Of a stretch of 5,614 bases of DNA, positions 1 to 5,614 are shown piece after piece. The notes below the pieces were generated by a model, which worked only from the letters and a program-made list of their open reading frames with translations, was not told where the DNA came from and searched no databases. Position numbers and translations under genes: made by a program. Each line of letters opens with the position of its first letter. Position 1 is the stretch's first letter. The DNA is from Clostridia bacterium (GTDB lineage Bacteria > Bacillota > Clostridia > Oscillospirales > CAG-272): positions 1-5,614 of the forward strand of contig JAFQNZ010000075.1 of NCBI GenBank assembly GCA_017395715.1. Direction: 5' to 3'.

Positions 1-79
1 CGCGCTTGCCATTGCGCGTGCGCGTCAGGTTAACAAGCCCGAATGGGCAACAGAACAGAAAAAGAAGTACAAAAAATAA
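1..79 (+). CDS. glmU: C-terminal end of GlmU (bifunctional UDP-GlcNAc pyrophosphorylase / GlcN-1-P acetyltransferase), partial
   Basis: Only the last 25 codons and the TAA stop (77-79) are present; the frame starts at base 2. The visible tail reads ALAIARARQVNKPEWA followed by a lysine-rich end. This matches the usual end of Firmicutes GlmU, where the left-handed beta-helix acetyltransferase domain finishes in an A-L-x-I-A-R-x-x-Q-V-N-K stretch and then a basic tail (family knowledge recalled, not searched). GlmU makes UDP-N-acetylglucosamine in the cytoplasm from glucosamine-1-phosphate, acetyl-CoA and UTP, feeding peptidoglycan synthesis. Its position just before pth and mfd fits the common Firmicutes order. 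With so few residues, another hexapeptide-repeat nucleotidyltransferase of the same superfamily is possible but less likely. There is no terminator between it and pth, so the two probably share a transcript. Confidence 0.75.
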   Translation, partial: ALAIARARQVNKPEWATEQKKKYKK

Positions 80-84
80 GAGGT
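79..84 (+). promoter_or_regulatory. Ribosome binding site that fixes the TTG start of pth
   Basis: AGAGGT overlaps the last base of the glmU stop codon and ends 4 bases before the TTG at 89. It is the only good Shine-Dalgarno match with a start codon at the right distance in the pth frame. The next in-frame GTG (170) would remove most of the first conserved strand and has no ribosome binding site close by. The overlap with the upstream stop suggests translational coupling to glmU. Confidence 0.65.
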
Positions 85-88
85 CGTT

Positions 89-721
89 TTGAGTAATATT
101 TTTGATTTATTTCAGCTGATAGAAAAGAAGAAAGAGTCTGCGGAGGTTCTTCCTGTATCCGCACTTGTTGTGGGACTGGGAAACCCCGGCAAAGAGTATA
201 TGAAAAACCGTCACAATGCGGGATTTCTTTGTGCTGAGTTTTTGGCGATGCGCCTTGGTGTTGAGTTCAACAAAGCAAAATTCAAATCCGTATATGCTGA
301 TGTAACGAAAAACGGTAAGCGTTTTTTGATCATGAAGCCTCAAACCTATATGAACAATTCGGGTGAGGCTGTTCGCGAAGCGTCGGCGTTTTACAAGCTT
401 GCGCCCGAGCAGATCATTGTGATTTCGGATGATGCTTCGCTTGATGTCGGCAAACAGCGCGTGAAGCGAAAGGGAAGTGACGGCGGTCAGAAGGGATTAC
501 GCTCTATCATCTACCACATGAATACGGATGCTTTCCCGCGTGTGAAGATCGGGGTGGGTAAAAAGCCGCATCCCGATTATGATATGGCGGATTGGGTACT
601 CGGAGATATTCCCGAAAAGGAATGGAAGACATTTGAAGAAAGTCTTGCCCGTTCCGCCGATGCTGTGGAGCTGATGCTCGCGGGAGATATTGAGCGCGCC
701 ATGAATCTGTATAACGGTTGA
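89..721 (+). CDS. pth: Peptidyl-tRNA hydrolase (Pth1 family) with N-terminal extension
   Basis: This 210-aa cytoplasmic enzyme hydrolyses the ester bond of peptidyl-tRNAs that drop off ribosomes, recycling tRNA. The Pth1 core starts near residue 26 with LVVGLGNPG. Visible family residues are N32 and H42 (E. coli N10 and H20, same spacing), N89 in PQTYMNNSG (E. coli N68), and D114 in the V-I-S-D-D segment (E. coli D93). The C-terminal KKPHPDYDMADWVLG is also typical. Two positions differ from the textbook enzyme: the GGHNG loop reads GGQKG (Q134, K135), so the Asn equivalent to E. coli N114 is Lys, and the usual His before D114 is S113. The start is TTG. About 25 residues precede the core, including a charged EKKKE stretch; bacterial Pth usually starts only a few residues before the core, although I recall similar extensions in Clostridia. 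The gene lies 9 bases after glmU and 28 before mfd, in the same apparent operon. Confidence 0.95.
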   Translation: MSNIFDLFQLIEKKKESAEVLPVSALVVGLGNPGKEYMKNRHNAGFLCAEFLAMRLGVEFNKAKFKSVYADVTKNGKRFLIMKPQTYMNNSGEAVREASAFYKLAPEQIIVISDDASLDVGKQRVKRKGSDGGQKGLRSIIYHMNTDAFPRVKIGVGKKPHPDYDMADWVLGDIPEKEWKTFEESLARSADAVELMLAGDIERAMNLYNG

Positions 722-738
722 AGCTTGTTTTATTAGAT

Positions 739-744
739 AAGGAA
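739..744 (+). promoter_or_regulatory. Ribosome binding site of mfd
   Basis: AAGGAA lies 5 bases before the ATG at 750, in the 28-base gap after pth. The gap has neither a hairpin with a T-run nor a recognisable promoter, so pth and mfd are probably on one transcript. Confidence 0.6.
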
Positions 745-749
745 AAGCA

Positions 750-3700
750 ATGAAAAGAATTGTTTCTGCACTGAAAAAAGAGAAGAGCTATCGGGACTTT
801 TTGAAGGCATATACCGAAAGAAAAGGAAAACGCTTTCCGATTCTTGTCAGCGGTTTGTCTGAAGGGGCAACGGCTGCTTTTTATACGGCACTTGTGTCGG
901 ATCTTGCAACAAAGAAAATGGTCCTGCCTGCGCTGTGTATTCTTCCTACTGAAAAGGAATGCGCGCGTCTTGCCGCCATGCTACACGATTATGGTGTGCG
1001 TGCGGTGACCTACACGGTTCGTGACATGGTGTTTCAAAACATTGTTGCGTCACATGAATTTGAGCACGAGCGTTTGGCAACGCTCGACGCGATTTTGACG
1101 GGGAAATGTGATATTGTTCTGACAACACCCGATGCAGCGATGCAGTTTACGATGCCGCCCGAAACACTCAAGGCGTTTTCGAGAACGATTGCATCGAATG
1201 AGGAATATGATCCCGAAGAGCTTTGCCGTTATCTTTCTGCTTGCGGCTATACCTGCACCGACATGGTAGATTCGATAGGGCAGTATTCCCGCCGCGGCGG
1301 TATTCTTGATATTTATCCACCCAATTTGAAAATGCCGGTCCGTCTTGAGTTTTTTGACTGTGAGATTGACCGTATGACCTATTTCGATGTGATCACACAG
1401 CGCTACTCAGATGCCATTGATTCCTTTTATGTGACGCCTGTGCGTGAGGTTATCTCATCTGCCGATCAAAAAAAGGCGCTTGCCGCCGAGATTCGCGAGA
1501 ACGCCCGCAAGGTGAAGGATATGCACGCGAAAGAGCTTTTGTATGCGGAGGTGGAAGCGCTTGTATCCGATCGAGAACTGAACTGTATTGATAAGTATAT
1601 TTCGTTTGTCTATCCCGAAAAAAGATGTTTGCTGGATTATTTTTCAAAGGATAGCTTGATCGTGGTTCAAGAATACACGCAGGTGATGAACCGAGCCACG
1701 GCGTTTGATTGGCAAGAAAACGAAAATAAAAAGGCGCTTCTCTCGGAAGGGCTCGTTTTGCCGCAATACTGCAACTATTCTGTTACGCAAGGTATTCTTG
1801 AAGAGTCGGTGCGTGAAGCAGGCTGTGTAATTGTAAACAGCTTTGTTGCGGCGATGAATCATGTGAAGCTGGACGGTGTTTTTTCGTTTACTTCGGGTCA
1901 GACGGCAAACTGTTTTGACAATCTTCCTGTGTTGTATGAGGAAATATACCATTACCAGACGCTCGGCTATCAGGTGTATCTGACCACGGAGGGTGTGCAG
2001 GCAGCAAAAAACCTTCATGCCATGCTTTCCGAGAGCGGACACAAGGTGTCGTTAGCGGAGGATGATTCTGTTTCATCGATTATACTTTTGAGCGCACCCC
2101 GTGTGATTGGATTTGAATTGATGCATTCCAAAATTGCACTCATCTCGGTGACGCGCGGCATGAATGCTTCGGCAAGTGCTATCAAAAAAGGAAGAAAATC
2201 TTCCGATAAAAATAAAAAGAATGCTGAAAAAATCTTTTCATATACAGACCTTGATATCGGAGATCATGTGGTTCATGAAAAATACGGTATCGGTCAGTAT
2301 CTTGGAACCAAGAGCTTACTGGTGGAAGGGGCGAGAAAGGATTTTGTTCAGATCCAGTATGCCGGAACCGATGTGTTATATCTGCCTTGCAATCAGCTTG
2401 ATTCGATCTCAAAATATATCGGTGCGGGCGGAGATGAAAGCTTTGTTAAGCTTTCAAAAATGGGTGGAACTGAGTGGGTAAAATCCAAAACCAAGGTAAA
2501 AGCCGCCGCTAAGGAAATGGCAAAAGAGTTGATTCAGCTGTATGCGGCAAGACTTCGCAAGGAAGGTCATGCGTTTCCTCCGGATTCTGCCATGGAGCGA
2601 GAATTTGCCGATAACTTTGAATACACCGAAACGGCAGGTCAGCTTGCTGCCATTGAAGATATTTCAAGAGATATGGAAGCGTCGCATCCGATGGATCGTT
2701 TGCTTTGCGGTGACGTTGGATACGGCAAAACGGAAGTTGCGATGCGTGCCGCATTCAAGGCGGTTTGTGACGGAAAGCAGGTTGCCATTCTTGTGCCGAC
2801 TACCATTTTGGCGCTTCAGCACTACGAAACGCTGATCTCGCGTATGCGCGGGTTTGCTGTGAATATTGATATGCTTTCACGTTTTCGCTCTGCCAAGGAG
2901 CAGGCGGTATCGCTTCGCAAGGTGGCAAGAGGAGAGACGGATATTATCATCGGAACACACCGTATTCTTTCGAAGGATATGGAATTCCACGATCTGGGAC
3001 TCGTTATTATTGATGAGGAACAGCGTTTTGGCGTTGCCCAGAAGGAAAAACTGAGAAAGCTTGCAGCCAATGTGGATACTCTGATGCTAACGGCAACTCC
3101 GATTCCGCGTACGCTTAATATGGCAATGAGCGGTATTCGCGATATGTCGGTTTTGGAAGAAGCGCCCGGAGACCGTTTTCCTGTGCAAAGCTACGTAACC
3201 GAATACGATGATATCATTATCATGGATGCCATCAAGAGGGAAATGCGCCGAGGTGGACAGGTGTTTTATCTTTGCAACCGCGTGGAACGCATGGAGCGCA
3301 CGGCAGCTAAAATTGCCAAAGAGATTCCGGATGCACGTATTGCCATTGCAAACGGACAGATGGATAAGGAAGATCTTTCGGATATTTGGCACTCGCTGAT
3401 TACGGGAGAAACGGATATTTTGGTTTGCACGACAATAATTGAAACCGGTGTGGATGTTCCGAATGCCAATACGTTGATCATTGAGGATGCCGATAAAATG
3501 GGTCTTTCTCAGCTTCATCAGTTACGAGGCCGAGTGGGGCGTTCTTCGCGGCGAGCCTATGCGTATTTTACCTATCCGAAAAATCGCGTTCTTTCGGATA
3601 TTGCATCGAAACGCCTTTCGGCGATTCGTGATTTTACCGAATTTGGTGTGGGCTTTAAGGTGGCGATGCGAGATCTTGAGATTCGCGGTGCGGGCAATAT

Positions 3701-4277
3701 TCTCGGTGCGGAACAGCACGGCAACATGGCATCTGTGGGATATGAAATGTACATGCGTTTGTTGGATGAGGCAATTTTGGAAGAAAAGGGCGGAAAAGAG
3801 GCCAAGAAACCGATCGAATGTACGGTGGATTTCAACATGGATGCCTATATACCCGAAAAGTATATTTCCAATGGCAATCACCGTTTGGAAGCTTACAAAA
3901 AGATATCGCTGATTCGTAACGAAGCGGATCTTTTGGATGTGAACGATGAATTGCTTGACAGATTCGGTCCGATTCCCGATCCTGTTTCTACACTGATCAA
4001 CATTTCACATCTTCGTGCGATTGCGTCGAGATGCGAGCTTTCCAAAGTGGAATACCGTGACAGAACGATCGTGTACTATCCTGAAAATATCAACATCAGG
4101 GCGTGGACCGAGCTTGCGGCATTGAACAACGGCAAACTGCTTCTTTCTATGGGCGGAAAACCGTATATTTCCTGCCGTGTGAAGAATAAGGATTTTGCTT
4201 TGGATATTGCCACGCGTTTGCTGAAGCAATATCTTAAAATAATGGCAAGTTTTGACTTGCCAAAAGACAAGAAATGA
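750..4277 (+). CDS. mfd: Transcription-repair coupling factor Mfd (TRCF ATP-dependent DNA translocase)
   Basis: Mfd binds RNA polymerase stalled at lesions, pushes it off DNA with its ATP-driven translocase, and recruits UvrA to start nucleotide excision repair. The 1175 aa length is close to B. subtilis Mfd. In order I see: a UvrB-homology region (about 30-240) with GQYSRRGGILDIYPP at 177-191; a less conserved middle with a basic, Lys-rich linker (479-494); the RNA-polymerase-interacting CarD-like domain (about 500-560, DIGDHVVHEKYGIGQY); and the SF2 translocase. The translocase carries Walker A GDVGYGKTE (654-662, Lys660), DEEQ (755-758), TATPIPRTL (781-789), TTIIETGVDVPN (894-905) and QLRGRVGRS (924-932). 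The TRG region (about 964-991, RDLEIRGAGNILG) and the C-terminal D7 domain (about 1020-1120) follow. All catalytic motifs look intact. The only small oddity is NGQM (868-871) where HGQM is usual. The ATG at 750 has a proper ribosome binding site and gives the expected N-terminus. Confidence 0.98.
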   Translation: MKRIVSALKKEKSYRDFLKAYTERKGKRFPILVSGLSEGATAAFYTALVSDLATKKMVLPALCILPTEKECARLAAMLHDYGVRAVTYTVRDMVFQNIVASHEFEHERLATLDAILTGKCDIVLTTPDAAMQFTMPPETLKAFSRTIASNEEYDPEELCRYLSACGYTCTDMVDSIGQYSRRGGILDIYPPNLKMPVRLEFFDCEIDRMTYFDVITQRYSDAIDSFYVTPVREVISSADQKKALAAEIRENARKVKDMHAKELLYAEVEALVSDRELNCIDKYISFVYPEKRCLLDYFSKDSLIVVQEYTQVMNRATAFDWQENENKKALLSEGLVLPQYCNYSVTQGILEESVREAGCVIVNSFVAAMNHVKLDGVFSFTSGQTANCFDNLPVLYEEIYHYQTLGYQVYLTTEGVQAAKNLHAMLSESGHKVSLAEDDSVSSIILLSAPRVIGFELMHSKIALISVTRGMNASASAIKKGRKSSDKNKKNAEKIFSYTDLDIGDHVVHEKYGIGQYLGTKSLLVEGARKDFVQIQYAGTDVLYLPCNQLDSISKYIGAGGDESFVKLSKMGGTEWVKSKTKVKAAAKEMAKELIQLYAARLRKEGHAFPPDSAMEREFADNFEYTETAGQLAAIEDISRDMEASHPMDRLLCGDVGYGKTEVAMRAAFKAVCDGKQVAILVPTTILALQHYETLISRMRGFAVNIDMLSRFRSAKEQAVSLRKVARGETDIIIGTHRILSKDMEFHDLGLVIIDEEQRFGVAQKEKLRKLAANVDTLMLTATPIPRTLNMAMSGIRDMSVLEEAPGDRFPVQSYVTEYDDIIIMDAIKREMRRGGQVFYLCNRVERMERTAAKIAKEIPDARIAIANGQMDKEDLSDIWHSLITGETDILVCTTIIETGVDVPNANTLIIEDADKMGLSQLHQLRGRVGRSSRRAYAYFTYPKNRVLSDIASKRLSAIRDFTEFGVGFKVAMRDLEIRGAGNILGAEQHGNMASVGYEMYMRLLDEAILEEKGGKEAKKPIECTVDFNMDAYIPEKYISNGNHRLEAYKKISLIRNEADLLDVNDELLDRFGPIPDPVSTLINISHLRAIASRCELSKVEYRDRTIVYYPENINIRAWTELAALNNGKLLLSMGGKPYISCRVKNKDFALDIATRLLKQYLKIMASFDLPKDKK
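4243..4262 (+). repeat. 8-bp perfect inverted repeat at the mfd 3' end, over the -35 of the next promoter
   Basis: TGGCAAGT (4243-4250) and ACTTGCCA (4255-4262) are exact reverse complements around a TTTG loop. The repeat lies within the last codons of mfd, and its right arm contains the TTGCCA -35 box of the downstream promoter. It could be a protein-binding dyad (operator) or an RNA hairpin at the end of the mfd message. No T-run follows it on the + strand, so a standard intrinsic terminator for mfd is not supported. On the - strand it is followed by a T-rich stretch, but no - strand gene is seen to need a terminator. Confidence 0.5.
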
Positions 4278-4285
4278 GATATAAT
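4257..4285 (+). promoter_or_regulatory. Predicted sigma-A-type promoter for the foldase lipoprotein gene
   Basis: The -35 box TTGCCA (4257-4262, 5 of 6 to consensus) and a perfect -10 TATAAT (4280-4285) are separated by 17 bp, the optimal spacing. Transcription would start near 4292, giving a leader of about 32 bases before the ATG at 4325. The promoter straddles the mfd stop codon (4275-4277), so the lipoprotein gene can probably be expressed separately from mfd. No extended -10 TG is present. Prediction from sequence only. Confidence 0.65.
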
Positions 4286-4315
4286 AGAACAAGATAATGG
4301 ATATTACACACAAAC

Positions 4316-4320
4316 GAGGT
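4316..4320 (+). promoter_or_regulatory. Ribosome binding site of the foldase lipoprotein gene
   Basis: GAGGT ends 4 bases before the ATG at 4325. This supports that start, which leaves a complete lipoprotein signal peptide. Confidence 0.6.
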
Positions 4321-4324
4321 TTTC

Positions 4325-5464
4325 ATGTTTAAGAAAAAAGTTTTTAAGAGGATAACCGCTACCGTTCTTTTGCTGTCGCTTCTTTTTTCGGTAAGCGTAC
4401 TGGCATCGTGCCAAGAGAAGGAAACGGTCGCGCTTTCGGTAAAAGGCGTGGAATGCACACAGGATATGTACCGTTATTGGTATATGCAACTTAAAGATTA
4501 TTATGTTGCGAATTACGGTATCACCGATTCAAAGGATTTTTGGTCTACTCAGGTTCCCAATGCGGATTACACATACGCCGATTTTGTTGACAATAAAATA
4601 TCAACTCAGATCGACTATTATCTTGCGGGCAATGTTCTTTTTGAACAGTATAAGCTGGATACCAAGCTGAAGGATGTTTGGGAAGCGGTGAGAGACGGTG
4701 TTGAAGAGGAAATTGATGACGGTGTCAATTCGTTCGGCTCCCGTGCGGAGTATGATGCGTATCTTAATGAAAAATACGGCATTGATTCGGCAATTTATCG
4801 CCGTGTGAAGCTGATGGAGCAGAAGTTCTATTTGGCATACGACTATCTTTACAATGCCGAAACCGGTGTTGAACGCGCAACCGATGCGGAAATCAATGCA
4901 TACTATACCGAAAAGTATGCACGTATCAAATACTATATGGTACTGAAGAATTTTGAGTACCGCGTGGATTCGGACGGAAACCGTGTGGTGAATGCAGAAG
5001 GGTCATTCATTCAAGACCCTTTGACCGAAAAGGAAAAGAAAGAAAAGGCGGCGTATGCGGCTCAAGCTTTTGAAGCGGTGAAAAACGGCGAAGAGATTGA
5101 GACCTTTATCAAAAAGGATTATCCCGATATGCTGAAGGCGGCACCGAACGGATATTATCTTGCTAAGAGCGAGTATTACGGACGTCTGTTCACCAATACC
5201 ATTTTGGATGCGACATTTGCCATGAAGATTGGCGATACTGTTTTTTGCGAGAATGAAGATGCTTTTTTCATTGTACAGAGACTCTCTTTGCCCGAAAAAG
5301 GTTATCAGGGTGTTGACAAAGATCAGCTTAGCAACATTGGTGAGTTTGCCGTGAATGCCAAGTTTGAAGCGAAGTTTGCGCCAATCATTGAGGAAATTGA
5401 AAAAGACACGAATGTGTGTGATAAATACACCGTGCTTTCATTACTTGAAGAAAAATACAAGTGA
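4325..5464 (+). CDS. Lipoprotein of the PrsA/SurA-like foldase type with a degenerate parvulin domain
   Basis: This 379-aa protein probably sits on the outer face of the membrane as a folding factor for exported proteins. Residues 1-28 are a lipoprotein signal peptide: basic KKKVFKR, a hydrophobic core (about 10-26), then the lipobox L26-A27-S28-C29, with C29 as the lipidated residue. Residues about 35-180 are charged and rich in aromatic residues and resemble the helical SurA/PrsA N-terminal domain. From about 185, an EINAYYTEKYARIKYYMVL segment starts what looks like a parvulin (PpiC-type) fold. It continues with AFEAVKNGEE (248-257) and ends with LDATFAMKIGDTV and AFFIVQRL (294-320). The two histidines typical of active parvulins seem replaced by Y204 and F315 in my by-eye alignment, so prolyl isomerase activity is doubtful. 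Position after mfd matches the usual site of a prsA-like gene in Clostridia. I withhold a gene symbol because similarity is weak; the lipoprotein call is firm, the foldase call moderate. Confidence 0.75.
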   Translation: MFKKKVFKRITATVLLLSLLFSVSVLASCQEKETVALSVKGVECTQDMYRYWYMQLKDYYVANYGITDSKDFWSTQVPNADYTYADFVDNKISTQIDYYLAGNVLFEQYKLDTKLKDVWEAVRDGVEEEIDDGVNSFGSRAEYDAYLNEKYGIDSAIYRRVKLMEQKFYLAYDYLYNAETGVERATDAEINAYYTEKYARIKYYMVLKNFEYRVDSDGNRVVNAEGSFIQDPLTEKEKKEKAAYAAQAFEAVKNGEEIETFIKKDYPDMLKAAPNGYYLAKSEYYGRLFTNTILDATFAMKIGDTVFCENEDAFFIVQRLSLPEKGYQGVDKDQLSNIGEFAVNAKFEAKFAPIIEEIEKDTNVCDKYTVLSLLEEKYK

Positions 5465-5467
5465 GGG
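5463..5467 (+). promoter_or_regulatory. Ribosome binding site overlapping the lipoprotein stop codon
   Basis: GAGGG begins inside the TGA stop (5462-5464) of the lipoprotein gene and ends 5 bases before the ATG at 5473. The overlap suggests co-transcription and translational coupling of the two genes. Confidence 0.6.
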
Positions 5468-5472
5468 ATATT

Positions 5473-5614
5473 ATGAAAATAAAGGTTGTTACGTTTAATC
5501 TCAGAATGAATACCCACCGCGACGGGATCAATTATTTCTTTAATCGCGCGCCTTTGATCCTTGCAAAAATCCGCGAAGAAAAGCCAGACATTATCGGGTT
5601 TCAGGAAGCGACAC
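5473..5614 (+). CDS. Endonuclease/exonuclease/phosphatase (EEP) family protein, N-terminal part only
   Basis: The first 47 codons are visible before the window ends. The start VVTFNLR, with N9, and the later PDIIGFQEA, with E45, are the first two metal-binding motifs of the EEP fold (DNase I, exonuclease III and sphingomyelinase superfamily); Asn and Glu bind the catalytic divalent metal. The segment between them, with the R-x-P-L-I-L-x-K-I pattern, is like many uncharacterised Firmicutes EEP hydrolases. No signal peptide is seen, so the product looks cytoplasmic. The substrate (DNA, phosphoinositide, other phosphodiester) cannot be told from this part. It starts 8 bases after the lipoprotein gene and is probably in the same transcript. 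Proximity to mfd might suggest a DNA repair role, but the intervening promoter weakens that. Confidence 0.85.
   Translation, partial: MKIKVVTFNLRMNTHRDGINYFFNRAPLILAKIREEKPDIIGFQEAT

Noticed and set aside
142..146. GGAGG inside the pth N-terminal extension as a Shine-Dalgarno for a shorter Pth
   Set aside because: No in-frame ATG, GTG or TTG lies 5-12 bases downstream; the nearest is the GTG at 170, too far and inside the conserved first strand.
1915..1940. TTGACA inside mfd as an internal promoter
   Set aside because: No acceptable -10 box lies 16-18 bp downstream; the closest candidate, TATGAG, is only 14 bp away.
3087..3518. 143-codon open frame on the - strand within mfd
   Set aside because: It lies fully antisense to the conserved Mfd translocase motifs, has no family-like motifs, and is explained by the codon use of mfd. 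Other antisense or out-of-frame openings in mfd (for example 1644-2042, 2164-2481, 3481-3912, 3522-3881) were rejected for the same reason.
4252..4285. Alternative -35 box TTGACT (4252-4257) for the TATAAT at 4280
   Set aside because: The spacer would be 22 bp, too long for a sigma-A promoter; TTGCCA at 4257 with 17 bp fits far better.
4243..4285. Intrinsic terminator after mfd
   Set aside because: The hairpin is inside the mfd coding end and is followed by an A/G-rich sequence, not a T-run, on the + strand.
4005..4313. 102-codon open frame on the - strand spanning the mfd end and the intergenic gap
   Set aside because: It is antisense to the Mfd C-terminal domain and to the predicted promoter. 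The protein shows no recognisable features and no ribosome binding site was evident.
5313..5341. TTGACA inside the lipoprotein gene as a promoter for the EEP hydrolase
   Set aside because: The hexamer 17 bp downstream is ATTGGT, with no match to a -10 box, so the hydrolase is more likely read from the upstream promoter.

Overview
The window is a compact run of genes, all on the + strand, with intergenic gaps of 8 to 47 bases. It looks like chromosomal housekeeping DNA from a low-to-mid GC member of the Firmicutes (Bacillota). Class Clostridia, around the Oscillospiraceae/Ruminococcaceae or a related uncultured gut lineage, is my best guess. The reasons are the gene order (glmU end, pth, mfd, then a PrsA-type foldase lipoprotein), the strong AGAGGT/AAGGAA/GAGG ribosome binding sites, a TTG start codon, and a Mfd of about the Bacillus length (1175 aa). 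The genus cannot be read from this sequence.

Layout: bases 1-79 are the last 25 codons and stop of a gene that matches the C-terminus of GlmU (UDP-GlcNAc synthesis). Nine bases later pth (89-721) starts at TTG and encodes peptidyl-tRNA hydrolase with an N-terminal extension of about 25 residues. mfd (750-4277) follows and encodes a full-length transcription-repair coupling factor with all domains and helicase motifs intact. A well-formed sigma-A-type promoter (TTGCCA, 17 bp, TATAAT) straddles the mfd stop codon, and an 8-bp perfect inverted repeat covers its -35 box. It should drive the next gene (4325-5464), a 379-aa lipoprotein with a SurA/PrsA-like layout but a degenerate parvulin domain. 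An endonuclease/exonuclease/phosphatase-family protein starts at 5473 and runs off the right edge. Its ribosome binding site overlaps the stop codon of the lipoprotein gene, so the two are probably co-transcribed.

How the genes fit together: glmU-pth-mfd appears to be one transcription unit mixing cell-wall precursor synthesis, rescue of stalled peptidyl-tRNA, and rescue of stalled RNA polymerase linked to DNA repair. In many Clostridia and Bacilli a prs gene lies between glmU and pth. It is absent here. The lipoprotein gene and the hydrolase gene can probably be transcribed separately from the promoter at the mfd end.

I see no mobile element, CRISPR array, RNA gene, riboswitch or anomalous island, and no stretch over 300 bases lacks a gene. 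I do not see an undescribed system. The points worth a second look are modest: non-canonical residues in the Pth active-site loop, apparent loss of both parvulin histidines in the foldase, and the palindrome on the promoter at the mfd/lipoprotein junction.
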